Assembly (NCBI RefSeq): GCF_000478195.2
Contig: NZ_AUZM01000001.1
Span: 184,422 to 248,421, forward strand
Reading direction: 5' to 3'
DNA from: Lyngbya aestuarii BL J
GTDB taxonomy: Bacteria > Cyanobacteriota > Cyanobacteriia > Cyanobacteriales > Microcoleaceae
Length of the DNA: 64,000 nucleotides
In this document: piece by piece, positions 35,982-44,832 of the stretch
How positions within the stretch are numbered: position 1 is the stretch's first letter
Layout of the letters: the number at the start of each line of letters is the position of its first letter
Translations under genes and position numbers: made by a program
The notes under the pieces: model-generated
Database searches by the model: none
Seen by the model: the letters and a program-made list of their open reading frames with translations, nothing else
What the model was told of the DNA's origin: nothing

Positions 35982-36989
35982 CTATTCTTTATCCGTTAAT
36001 TTATGATATTGTGTTCCGTCGGGTAAGGTAACATTTTCCATGATATTATGAGACAATTCAGCACGACTCCAACTAGCACCTTTAAAGTTCGCTCCACTCA
36101 TATCAAGATAAATTAAACGAGCAAATTCTAACTTAGCATTGATTAAGGTTGCGTCTACTAAACAGCCTCTTTCTAGATTACTCATTCTCAAATTCGCACC
36201 TCGAAGATTTGCCTGGGTAAAATCAGCAAAACTTAGATTCACTTCACTTAAGTCAGTATTCATTAAATTAGCTTTGCGGAAAATAGTGTGCTGAAGTTGA
36301 GCTTGTTTAAAGTTGGCGTTTTCACAATTTGTACTCTCTAGAATCGCAGAGTTAAGTTGGGCTTTTCTGAGATTGGCGTTACTTAAATTTGCAGCTGTTA
36401 AATCACTCACAATTGTCACTTTTGAAGTATTGTCTTCATATAAATATGGATTCAAATTCACTTCTTTGAGATTTGCTCCCGTGAGATTAGCCGCTTGTAG
36501 AGAGATTCCTTGTAAATTAGCTTGAGCAAAGTTAGCATTTTTCAGATTAGCGTGATTGAGTAGAGTTTGTTGAGAATAAAAACACCCCAAATCGGCTGAT
36601 TTTAGATCCGCATTTTCTAAGTTCGCCCGAGTTAAGTTACTACCTTTGAGTATCGCAAAACTTAAATCAGCACCCCGCAAATCACTTCCACTCAAGTTAG
36701 CATTTTGGAGGTTTGCTTTTTTTAAATTCGCATTTCTTAAATTCGCGTTAACAAGATTTGCTTCTTGGAGGTTGGCTTCTTCTAAATCAGCCCCTGCTAA
36801 ATTGACTCCAGTCAGTTCCGCTTGCTGTAAGTTTGCTTTGACAAGATGACTATTTTTACCATTTCTTGTGTTTAAAAGTCGAGAAATAGGATCTAGAAGT
36901 TTGAGCGTTTGATCTTCTGAGTTCTGTTGTTTTGGGTTGAATGAAGGCGGAGGATTAGTTTCAGAAAAACAAATATTCATGATGCACAC
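35982..36989 (-). CDS. Pentapeptide-repeat protein
   Basis: A 335-residue protein. About 50 N-terminal residues are non-repetitive (NPKQQNSEDQTLKLLDPISR), followed by roughly 50 pentapeptide units (KANLQQAELTGVNLAGADLE and so on). One interruption (about 185-195, NPYLYEDNTSKVTI) may form a loop out of the beta-helix. The end, MENVTLPDGTQYHKLTD, is typical. There is no signal peptide or membrane helix. It is the last of five same-strand genes running from 43273. The DNA repeats are less uniform than in the other pentapeptide gene, so it is probably older. Confidence 0.85.
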   Translation of the reverse strand: MCIMNICFSETNPPPSFNPKQQNSEDQTLKLLDPISRLLNTRNGKNSHLVKANLQQAELTGVNLAGADLEEANLQEANLVNANLRNANLKKANLQNANLSGSDLRGADLSFAILKGSNLTRANLENADLKSADLGCFYSQQTLLNHANLKNANFAQANLQGISLQAANLTGANLKEVNLNPYLYEDNTSKVTIVSDLTAANLSNANLRKAQLNSAILESTNCENANFKQAQLQHTIFRKANLMNTDLSEVNLSFADFTQANLRGANLRMSNLERGCLVDATLINAKLEFARLIYLDMSGANFKGASWSRAELSHNIMENVTLPDGTQYHKLTDKE

Positions 36990-37161
36990 CTGTAGTATAA
37001 TCTAAAAAACCCTAGTCTTAAGATCTAAAATATTTCATCTCTCATGTAACAACATCTAGAGGTAAAATTCAATAAGATCAGATGGTGAGTGTTCTACTCG
37101 TATATACCTCTGAAGGTTAACCTCCTATGCAAATTAAATCTTGTCTGTTGATATAGTTATT

Positions 37162-38547
37162 TTACGATTCGGGGTTAAATCCAAAAGGAGGTAAAGTTTC
37201 TTGAATTTCAGAACCAAGACTCGCGGTAACGATAAATTTTTCGTCTAAGCTTCCGATAACCGCAGTAAAAATATAAGAATAATCATCATCGGGATTTAAT
37301 CCTTTTTCAACTAAAATTCCAGTCGCATCACTTACTCTTAACCGAACTTGATGGGGTAAACTCATCTGAGAAGGTGTTCCTAAAATCAGTAAAAGTTTCC
37401 ATTCTCGAACGGTATCTGACTCTAATTCCCAAGTTAAAGCATACAAGCGTAAAGTGGTTTCTGCTAGTTGTAAATCGCGAGAACCTGCTTTGGCTTGAGT
37501 CGGAATTTCTTCTCCTTTTCTGTTGAGTTCTCCTACAATGGCTTCAAATTCTTCGGAAGCCCATCTCAAACTTCTCATCCCTGTAGCTGTCGAGAATTCT
37601 GGAATCAGAACCCAGGAGAATTCTGTTGCTAAATTATCAAGTTCATCGTGTAACCAACGCCCTAAATTCATGGCGGGTTTGCCTAAGAGTGTGAGCAGAT
37701 CAGAAAGATAATTATTTTGAGTTTGAATAAATTCTGACTGGCTCATTTCAGGTTCTAAATCAGTTGTATTTTGCACCTGATAAACCCATCGCAACAAATC
37801 AGGATTTGTGAATATTGCTATTCCTTGTTCCCAGTTTAATAGATTCCACAATTGGGGAGTTGACTGTGAGTTTTGAGTCGAAAGTTGAGGTAAAATAGTC
37901 TTGAGTTGTGCTTGTTGAGTAGAGAGTAAAGTTTTACGAGAGGGAGTTTCGGGCAAAGAAATTGCTGTGGTTTCTAAACAACGAAAATATAGAATTAACT
38001 GATCTATTTCGGGTTCAAACCAGTGGAGGGGAACTTGATAAGTCCAATCTAAATCCGGTTCTAAATTTGCCTTATTTTTGGCGGCGATCAGGTCTGGATA
38101 GGAAATAAAACGAGAGACAACAACGGTTTCAAGTTCTTCTTGAACTTCCACTAAAACATATAATTGAGCCGCATATTCGGGTAAGTCTAATACCGCTTGA
38201 GGAATACTAACGATTTCATCAGATAAACTTCCAACGGTAACGAGACAAACTTTAAATTGATTAACATATAAATTACAAACCGCTTCAATAGTATTCGCTA
38301 CTTCTGGATGAAAAATAGAGCAATTTTCCCGATTTACAGTGAAATCATCGCCCCGTTCTTCTAACCAGCTTTCAAAACCAAATAAAGCTAAAGCATTCAA
38401 ATAAGTAAACCATTTTCGAGATTCATCCTGAAGGGGATGACTGAGTTCTATTGCTTGATTAATATGTTCATCTGATAAAGCAATCGATGAAGTTGAGAAA
38501 GATTCAAAGCCCAGTGAAATTTCAGTTAGTAAAGATGAGTTATTCAT
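37162..38547 (-). CDS. DUF1822 family protein
   Basis: A 461-residue soluble protein that I recognise as DUF1822, a cyanobacterial family of unknown function. Typical parts are the N-terminal DEHINQAIELSHPLQDESRK and WFTYLNALALFGFESWL, VCLVTVGSLSDEIVSIP, and QLYVLVEVQEELETVVVSRF with DLDWTYQVPLHWFEP. Later come LNWEQGIAIFTNPDLLRWVY and the C-terminal LPHQVRLRVSDATG, which resembles an inspection or binding module. It lies 100 bases downstream of a sigma-like gene, a pairing I know from other cyanobacteria, which suggests a shared transcript and role. Confidence 0.8.
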   Translation of the reverse strand: MNNSSLLTEISLGFESFSTSSIALSDEHINQAIELSHPLQDESRKWFTYLNALALFGFESWLEERGDDFTVNRENCSIFHPEVANTIEAVCNLYVNQFKVCLVTVGSLSDEIVSIPQAVLDLPEYAAQLYVLVEVQEELETVVVSRFISYPDLIAAKNKANLEPDLDWTYQVPLHWFEPEIDQLILYFRCLETTAISLPETPSRKTLLSTQQAQLKTILPQLSTQNSQSTPQLWNLLNWEQGIAIFTNPDLLRWVYQVQNTTDLEPEMSQSEFIQTQNNYLSDLLTLLGKPAMNLGRWLHDELDNLATEFSWVLIPEFSTATGMRSLRWASEEFEAIVGELNRKGEEIPTQAKAGSRDLQLAETTLRLYALTWELESDTVREWKLLLILGTPSQMSLPHQVRLRVSDATGILVEKGLNPDDDYSYIFTAVIGSLDEKFIVTASLGSEIQETLPPFGFNPES

Positions 38548-38647
38548 TATGGTTTCTCCTAGTTATTCTTGTTAAGGATGAGTCAGGTTTGATGCAAGAT
38601 TCTATTGTAGTACATTTAGATAGCATAGAGATTAAAGATAAATTTTT

Positions 38648-40054
38648 TTAGCAGTTAAACTGACAATCTATCTGCTCACAAAGTCGTTGAGAAAATAAAC
38701 TTTTAGTTGAACTTTCTTGAGAGTTGTGAGATTCTGATTCCGCTTCTTTCATCAACTTATCAATTTCTTCATTAAGAGCTTCATCGAGTTGGTGATCGAG
38801 AGTTTGCAGGCGTTGAACATCGGTATAACTTTTAGCAAAATCAAGAATACGGTCACGCAATTGAATCAATAGTTTTTGTCGGACATCCGCTCTAAATTCT
38901 TTTAAGTTTAACAAACGAGTCACTTGATATTGGGCTTTCAGTCCGAGTTTTTTAGCAATTTCTCCCATTGATTCTTCCCGACAATGAAATAGACTTAATG
39001 CTTTTAAAAACTGTTCTGACTTTTCGGGGTTGCGACGTTTTAATTTACTCAACCGTTGCTCTACAACCTCTAATAAACTCAGATCTAAACAAGACATAAA
39101 CTGCTGACGGTACTGCTCTAAAAACTCTGCTTGAGTATTATCGTTGTCTTCTGTTGGTTCAGTCGCCGTCAATTGTTCTAACCCTTCGGAGTTTGAACTA
39201 TCTAGAGATTGAGTGGGAAACTGTCCGCCTCGACTATAAATCCGATAATCTCTTAATTGAGTCGCAATTTCTTGGAGGTTTTGAGCAATCATTTTAGTCG
39301 GAATTGAGAGATAATATTGAGCGTTTAAAACATTAGCCATTTGTTCATATTGTTCAGGAGTTGGAGGTTGACATCGCCTTTTAAATCCACTGCTCCGTTG
39401 TTGGAGTCGTTGACGACGATAGACATTGTGATAACTGGATAAAATCTGGCTACTGCGTTGAACTTCTAGGGGAGTTAGTTGATAAACTTCGCTCAAAATT
39501 CGCTCTAGTTGTTTAGGTCGAGTATCGTTCAATATTGCCCAATTACTCACCATATAAATTCCCCGTTCGAGCAGAAATGTGTTCAGTTCGGGATGGTATT
39601 TAACTCGGCGATTCGTCCAGGTTGCTAAACTACTTTTTTGGGGATCAAAACTCTCTAGAATTTGTCGAGCTAAAGACTGATAAGAGCTATTTTTGGGGTT
39701 TATTTCTCCCGATTCATCCAGAACTAAAGGAAATAAATCTTGACGACTAAACCCATGTTCTGTCCCAAATTTAGCTTCTAGATATAAGCAGGTTTGTTCA
39801 ATTTCCCAAGAAATAAAACACAAAAGACACAGTTGAGCATCAGTTGAACTTAAATGAGAATCAGGAAGCGTTTTCGGTTCTCGATACCATTGAGTCAATT
39901 TTTGCTGAATGGCTACATCTGAGACTTCTGTACGAGTCGCCCCCTCGGTTAGTGCTGACTGAAAAAATGCCTGAGCTGACGGAATTTCAGAGATTTTCCG
40001 CTGTCCTGAACTTGTGAGTTTAACCAATTTCCAGTATTTTGACGCAGTACCCAT
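38648..40054 (-). CDS. Sigma-like/DNA-binding protein paired with DUF1822
   Basis: A 468-residue protein. A region near 150-185 (LATWTNRRVKYHPELNTFLL) resembles part of sigma region 2. A C-terminal segment (about 365-395, EESMGEIAKKLGLKAQYQVT) looks like a sigma region 4 helix-turn-helix. Between them lie basic and Gln-rich stretches (RRQRLQQRSSGFKRRCQPP). In cyanobacteria such proteins are usually annotated as sigma-70-family or hypothetical and sit next to DUF1822 genes. The sigma role is inference from pattern and position. The tail is acidic and Ser-rich, with two Cys near the end. Confidence 0.6.
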   Translation of the reverse strand: MGTASKYWKLVKLTSSGQRKISEIPSAQAFFQSALTEGATRTEVSDVAIQQKLTQWYREPKTLPDSHLSSTDAQLCLLCFISWEIEQTCLYLEAKFGTEHGFSRQDLFPLVLDESGEINPKNSSYQSLARQILESFDPQKSSLATWTNRRVKYHPELNTFLLERGIYMVSNWAILNDTRPKQLERILSEVYQLTPLEVQRSSQILSSYHNVYRRQRLQQRSSGFKRRCQPPTPEQYEQMANVLNAQYYLSIPTKMIAQNLQEIATQLRDYRIYSRGGQFPTQSLDSSNSEGLEQLTATEPTEDNDNTQAEFLEQYRQQFMSCLDLSLLEVVEQRLSKLKRRNPEKSEQFLKALSLFHCREESMGEIAKKLGLKAQYQVTRLLNLKEFRADVRQKLLIQLRDRILDFAKSYTDVQRLQTLDHQLDEALNEEIDKLMKEAESESHNSQESSTKSLFSQRLCEQIDCQFNC

Positions 40055-40231
40055 TGAGATTTAAGTTTGAGTTGGCGATAGTGAATGAGAACAGACTGAA
40101 AGATTTAATTCATTATTTCACCGTAAGAGAGATTGGGTTGAACTCGGAGTGGTTTTCCCCTTCACAAATACTTATTTCTGGAAGTTTTGAGCCTATGCAC
40201 TCTGCGTCTGAGTTTAACAAGTCGCTCAGAT

Positions 40232-41818
40232 TCACGCAATCAAAACAGAGTCATTGGCGGTTTCTGTCAAAATTTGCTCAACTTCCGCAACCGTTAAATT
40301 GGGGTTTGCACTCAACATCAACGCCGCAACACCCGCTACATGAGGCGCCGCCATCGAAGTTCCATCGAAATACTCATAATTGTTGTTCGGTGTCGTAGAA
40401 TAAATACCAACACCGGGAGCAACCACATAATCTAAGGGCGTAAACCCAGCATCATTGGAGAAATCTGCTACAGAATTGTAAAAGTTTGAAGCGCCTACTG
40501 CAATTCCCCAGTCTGTGGCGTATTGAGCCGGGTATAAAGGAGAAGGCCAATCTTGGTTTCCAGACGATGATACCACGACCACTCCATTCTCGGCGGCAAA
40601 TTGAACAGCTTCTTGGAGCGGAGTCAGGTCATTGTAGAAGCTATCCTCAAAACCCAAACTCATATTAATCACATCCGCACCGTTATTAACCGCGTAGTAA
40701 ATCCCGGAAGCCACGCTTTCAACTCCACCCAAATAGTCAGTCATGACTTGTACAGGCATAATTTGAGCATTGGGAGCAACTCCAGTTACCCCAAATTCAT
40801 TCGCTTCTGCGGCGACAATTCCGGCGACATGAGTTCCGTGATTAAAAAAGTCCATCGGATCAGCATCATTATAAATAAAATCCCAACCGATGACATCATC
40901 GGCATAACCATTCCCATCATCATCAATCCCATTATTGGGAATTTCATCAATATTTTGCCAGATTCTACCATCAAGATCGGGGTGAGTGTAGTCAACTCCT
41001 GTATCGAGTACCGCCACAACCACGCCTTCGCCTGTATAACCCTGACTCCAAACTTGCGCGACGTTAATTGTATTGAGTCCCCAATTGGGATAATAAGTAT
41101 CAGGAACATCTGCAAAAGAAACCGGAGAACCAATTGCACGACTAACCGCATCAGAAGCATTAATTAAACCGTACCCCTGAGTCGAATCAAAATCAGAAAC
41201 AGACTCAACAACAGTTGTAGGGGTTGCAGAGACAGTCAGAGTGTAAGGCGTAGAACCGCTATATTGTTCAACGTTAATAAAATAAGTTCCCGCAGGTAAA
41301 CGAGCTGAAATATTGTCGGAAAAGGTTCCTGCGCGATAGGAGGAATCAATCACTTCACTGTAGTCAGCAAAACCATCACTATTGTAATCGGCGATTAATT
41401 CTAAATCTGCATCTGCTGTTAAACCATCGAGAGAGAGATTGAGATTGCTAGCACTATTAAGCTGAATGCGATAATAGTCGTTTAAATCATCGATTCCGAC
41501 AGAATCACTTACCGTTTGAGTCCCTTCTATTGTGCCTAAATCTTGAGCTGTCGTGAGAGTATCATCCACCACTGGAAGCAAAAAGGTATTGGTGAGGCTG
41601 TCTCCGGTCAAGGGATCAGTGGCGATCAGATTTGAGTTGTTGTCTAGGCTAAAGTCAGAAGTCTCAGTAATAATTGTTGGTTCTAGAAGAAATGAGTCTA
41701 GAATTGAGGGAACCAAAGGCTCAGAATATCCACTCCATTGGGTACTATCGAGGATTTCAGCACCAGTTGTTGGATCTAGGAGATGCACTTGAGCAAAATC
41801 GACTTGAGTTTCAAACAT
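40232..41818 (-). CDS. S8 family (subtilisin-like) serine peptidase with N-terminal PPC-type domain
   Basis: A 528-residue protein. A Thr/Asp/Ser-rich N-terminus (1-85) leads to a pre-peptidase C-terminal-type beta domain (about 90-200, DDLNDYYRIQLNSASNLNLS, LPAGTYFINVEQYSG). A GYGLINASDAV segment follows, then a complete catalytic domain with Asp272 (VLDTGVDYTHPD), His327 (NHGTHVAGIVA), Asn421 (SSSGN) and Ser488 (DGTSMAAPHVAG). Asp/Asn-rich loops (DYNSDGFADYSE, DDDGNGYADD) look like calcium sites. No signal peptide is evident, so secretion would need another route such as type I. It ends right after the catalytic domain. Confidence 0.88.
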   Translation of the reverse strand: MFETQVDFAQVHLLDPTTGAEILDSTQWSGYSEPLVPSILDSFLLEPTIITETSDFSLDNNSNLIATDPLTGDSLTNTFLLPVVDDTLTTAQDLGTIEGTQTVSDSVGIDDLNDYYRIQLNSASNLNLSLDGLTADADLELIADYNSDGFADYSEVIDSSYRAGTFSDNISARLPAGTYFINVEQYSGSTPYTLTVSATPTTVVESVSDFDSTQGYGLINASDAVSRAIGSPVSFADVPDTYYPNWGLNTINVAQVWSQGYTGEGVVVAVLDTGVDYTHPDLDGRIWQNIDEIPNNGIDDDGNGYADDVIGWDFIYNDADPMDFFNHGTHVAGIVAAEANEFGVTGVAPNAQIMPVQVMTDYLGGVESVASGIYYAVNNGADVINMSLGFEDSFYNDLTPLQEAVQFAAENGVVVVSSSGNQDWPSPLYPAQYATDWGIAVGASNFYNSVADFSNDAGFTPLDYVVAPGVGIYSTTPNNNYEYFDGTSMAAPHVAGVAALMLSANPNLTVAEVEQILTETANDSVLIA

Positions 41819-41825
41819 AGAGGTA

Positions 41826-41840
41826 GGGGTTTCAAACCCC
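41826..41840. repeat. Palindrome in the subtilisin leader
   Basis: GGGGTTT-C-AAACCCC lies just upstream of the peptidase start and downstream of the AAA gene; flanking AGGTA and ACACCTACC extend the symmetry. It may end the AAA transcript or be a dispersed repeat. Confidence 0.4.
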
Positions 41841-41902
41841 CGATGAACACCTACCCCAACCTATCTCTGAGTCCAGCGAACTTATGCAATCTTGAGATCT
41901 CC

Positions 41903-43273
41903 TCAGTGAAAACTTCTAGAGTGCATTGCCAGTGCAGGTTCCCATCTCGACTGAAAATATTGGCGATAGAGTTCACAGCTTACTCTTGCTTGATCACCCT
42001 CTAGATGAATTAGCCCGATACTCTTGAGTTTAAAGGCTTCGATTTGATCAAGGGAGATAGGCGTTTGAGACATCAGAATTTTTTGAAAGGAAATTGTCAA
42101 CTCGGGATGTTGTTGGAGATACCAAGCTTGATTGTGGAGGTGGAGGCTATAAATTCCGCTATCACTGGTTGCAGTTTTAAGGAGTTGTTTTAGATCAATT
42201 TGTTGAGAGACACTTTGATAGAGAGCTAATCTCACCAGATAAGGAAATCCCCCGACTAAGTTCATTAATTGTGATAACTCCTCAGTATAAAGATACAGTC
42301 CATGACGTTGTGCTAAATCAAAAACTTGTTCCGAGGTAAAAGGGGGTAACTCGACCGAGTAACCAATATTTAAGGGTAATTTGTTAAGGTCAAGTGGAAT
42401 ATACACTTCTATTGAGTTGACCAAAAGTAAGCGAAGTTTTTCCCACTCCCTAATATCTCTAGTTTCTTCATGCCAAGATCGCAACAGTACCAGGATATCT
42501 CGCACCAAAAATGGATATTCAAAAAGCTGATTGACTTCATCAAGAGCTAATAGAATCGGACGGTCAACTTGTTCGAGTAAATATCCCTGAAAATAGAGAG
42601 TACAACTGACTAAAGCCCCCAGATCTTTATCCCAATATTCATCAAGTTGGGGATCTAATCCGAGTTGTCGGGCGGTATTGGCACACAACCAGCGGAGAAA
42701 TTTTTCGGTTGAGGAGAAAACTTTGCTTTCGGCACGGTTGAGGCTAATTTTTATCGTTTTAAATCCCTGGTTTTTTGCAAAAGTCAGGATTCTCACCATC
42801 AGCGAGCTTTTACCCATTTTTCGCGGTGCTTTGATGCGAATGAGAGAGCGAGGTTTTTGAATTTCTTGATAACAAATAGACTCTATTGGCGATCGCTCAA
42901 TATAAAATTCAGAGGCGAGTGGTACTTGTCCTTCTGGGAATTCTAGACTGACTCTATCTGAGATTTTATTGAAGTTTTTATCCTTAAAAGCAACTGAATG
43001 AATTAATTTTTTTTCGAGTAGAAAACGACAGTTGATTTTGGTGACTTTTTCACCCAGGAGATCTGACAACAGATTCCATAACTTCGGAGCGGCTCCATTT
43101 TTGAGGTAGCTTGGAGAGTAGCCATTTTCAAGGGCGATTTGATCATAGGTCTTCCGGGTCTCCTGCAACGATTCGGTCAGGATCATTTTATGGATATAGC
43201 TCAAAGGGTTTCCTGTCCGACCACTCACTAAAGTATCGGTCAGCTCTACAAGTTTTTTAACACCCATTCCCAA
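41903..43273 (-). CDS. AAA-like NTPase with N-terminal vMAP-type domain (AAA_35)
   Basis: A 456-residue protein. Residues 1-90 resemble the vMAP winged-helix domain (ETRKTYDQIALENGYSPSYL, KNGAAPKLWNLLSDLLGE) found on vWA/MoxR-associated and signalling NTPases. The NTPase core follows: Walker A APRKMGKSSL with Lys155, Walker B LLALDEVNQLF with Asp245/Glu246, and a sensor-like segment LLLVNSIEVYIP. A helical/winged-helix part (about 330-440, GGFPYLVRLALYQSV) completes the AAA_35 pattern. Such STAND-like NTPases are linked to conflict or signalling systems in cyanobacteria. It precedes the subtilisin by 84 bases. Confidence 0.8.
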   Translation of the reverse strand: MGMGVKKLVELTDTLVSGRTGNPLSYIHKMILTESLQETRKTYDQIALENGYSPSYLKNGAAPKLWNLLSDLLGEKVTKINCRFLLEKKLIHSVAFKDKNFNKISDRVSLEFPEGQVPLASEFYIERSPIESICYQEIQKPRSLIRIKAPRKMGKSSLMVRILTFAKNQGFKTIKISLNRAESKVFSSTEKFLRWLCANTARQLGLDPQLDEYWDKDLGALVSCTLYFQGYLLEQVDRPILLALDEVNQLFEYPFLVRDILVLLRSWHEETRDIREWEKLRLLLVNSIEVYIPLDLNKLPLNIGYSVELPPFTSEQVFDLAQRHGLYLYTEELSQLMNLVGGFPYLVRLALYQSVSQQIDLKQLLKTATSDSGIYSLHLHNQAWYLQQHPELTISFQKILMSQTPISLDQIEAFKLKSIGLIHLEGDQARVSCELYRQYFQSRWEPALAMHSRSFH

Positions 43274-44038
43274 TTACTAGCTCTATAATGTGCCTCTCAA
43301 TCCAGTATAGCCGCATCTCATATTAATTTTAGTTTTTGGGTCTTAGGTCTGAGAATAGTTTTCACTCTTTAGGTAATCATTGCTGTAACATTTCTCTAGA
43401 AAACTCTATTAGGAAGGTTATTCAGTCATCTCACTAGAAATAAAGCACTTATAAAGTAGTCGGACAAAATTAAAGTTAACTGTGAAGTCAGGCAATCTTG
43501 CTACAGACAAGCAACAGTAAAGGATTTCAGCACTTTTTAATCTTTCTTGATACAAAGCTGTTTATTTATGTCTGGGTACTTAGAAGATTAACGAAGACCT
43601 CAAACACAGCAGAAAGCTGAATGTATGAGTTGAGCGGTTCCATTAATCTAATCAGTAAGTGATGTCGGGTTAGCAAGAGGCGGAGGATATATAGAAATAG
43701 AACTGGCAGCGTGAATATTTCAACATCAGCCAGTTCACCTCAACAAAACCAGTCACAATACCAATATGGCAAGCTCAAGACTCCCTCGCCAATACATAAA
43801 GTTAGTCTTTTGGTTGATGCAATCATAGCGAGTTTTGAAATATACTCATAAGCCTGCTTGAATAAGCTGTTTTTATTCCTCTGGGAGTCAGATTTATCCA
43901 CAAAATATCAATTTTGTCAATATCTAAAGTTAGTTAATTTAAGCGTCAAAGTTAATATAAAGCTAAATCTGTATCGAATTTGATAGTGCGAGGAAAGAAC
44001 AAATTGTAAATTATAGATAAATGCCAGGAGTATGAATT
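43274..44038. other. 765-base intergenic region without a clear gene
   Basis: AT-rich spacer between the divergent AAA gene and the ArsC-like gene. No ORF with protein-like composition is seen. Around 43455 the stretch GTCGGACAAAATTAAAGTTA resembles ends of cyanobacterial insertion elements from memory, but no matching end or transposase is visible. The promoter of the ArsC-like gene should be near 43900-44020. Confidence 0.4.
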
Positions 44039-44476
44039 ATGGCTAATGTTATTTTCTATGAAAAACCCGGATGTAAAAATAACACGAAGCAAAAAGCCTT
44101 ACTACAATCAGCCGGCCACAATTTAGACGCTCGTAACCTCTTAACTGAATCTTGGACACCCCAAAAACTACGTCCTTTCTTCGGTGATTTACCTGTAACA
44201 GACTGGTTTAATAGCAGCGCACCTCGGATTAAATCTGGCGAAGTTGATCCCAGTCAACTCAATGAAGAAGCCGCCTTAAATTTAATGATCGCTGATCCTT
44301 TGTTAATTCGTCGTCCTTTAATTTTAGTGGAAGAAATTTATCGAGTCGGCTTTGATCCCGATGTGATCGAAAGTTGGATTGGTTTAAATTCCACAACTCC
44401 GATTTCAGAAGACTTAGAAACTTGTCCTCGTTCCCACGCGGAAACTCCCTGTAAAACAGCCACTCATTCAGCTTGA
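44039..44476 (+). CDS. ArsC/Spx-like nitrogenase-associated protein
   Basis: A 145-residue thioredoxin-fold protein of the ArsC/Spx family. The N-terminal MANVIFYEKPGCKNNTKQKA has a single active-site-type Cys (PGCKNN). LLTESWTPQKLRPFFGDLPV, DWFNSSAPRIKSGEVDP and IRRPLILVEEIYRVGFD follow. The closest pattern I know is the nitrogenase-associated protein subfamily found in nitrogen-fixing bacteria. Its role is unclear; reductase activity has not been shown for that group as far as I know. The Shine-Dalgarno is CCAGGAG, nine bases upstream. No nif genes are in the window. The tail is Cys- and His-containing. Confidence 0.8.
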   Translation: MANVIFYEKPGCKNNTKQKALLQSAGHNLDARNLLTESWTPQKLRPFFGDLPVTDWFNSSAPRIKSGEVDPSQLNEEAALNLMIADPLLIRRPLILVEEIYRVGFDPDVIESWIGLNSTTPISEDLETCPRSHAETPCKTATHSA

Positions 44477-44485
44477 ATAGGCTAC

Positions 44486-44521
44486 AATTTCTAGGGGCGC
44501 GTTCAGTTTGCGCCCTAAATT
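44486..44521. terminator. Bidirectional hairpin between convergent genes
   Basis: AATTTCTAGGGGCGC pairs with GCGCCCTAAATT with two single-base bulges, between the ArsC-like stop and the DUF4090-like stop. A-T arms outside the GC stem supply U-rich ends in both directions. Confidence 0.65.
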
Positions 44522-44535
44522 TCGAGAATTTTAGA

Positions 44536-44832
44536 TTAAGACTTCGCTGCATAATAAAATGCTATTTCTTTGGGTTTCAGCCCTTCAAACCCCGCTTCAG
44601 TTAGCATTTGATTGAGTTCTTCTTGAGAGATGTGTTTCGCACCGATCCGCACAATCCGCGATCGCATTGTATTCGATACTCCACTACGCTGACGTCCAGC
44701 TTCTAACCCCATGACTTGATTGTAGAGATTCAATTTGTCTTGAGGAATAGGAGTTCCATCTAAATCAATTCCCTGGGCGATCGCTCGATCTACTGCATCT
44801 GCACCTTGGGTACTTTGAGCGTCTGATTTCAT
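44536..44832 (-). CDS. DUF4090-like small cyanobacterial protein
   Basis: A 98-residue soluble protein with QGADAVDRAIAQGIDLDGTP, LYNQVMGLEAGRQRSGVSNT, MRSRIVRIGAKHISQEELNQ and a C-terminal KPKEIAFYYAAK. From memory this matches DUF4090, a conserved cyanobacterial family of unknown function. The conserved Arg- and Lys-rich segment SNTMRSRIVRIGAKH could bind nucleic acid or phosphate, but that is speculation. It converges with the ArsC-like gene over a shared hairpin. Confidence 0.65.
   Translation of the reverse strand: MKSDAQSTQGADAVDRAIAQGIDLDGTPIPQDKLNLYNQVMGLEAGRQRSGVSNTMRSRIVRIGAKHISQEELNQMLTEAGFEGLKPKEIAFYYAAKS

Noticed and set aside
40601..41167. Plus-strand frame of 188 codons over the subtilisin gene
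   Set aside because: It is antisense to a gene with full catalytic motifs and shows no family pattern.
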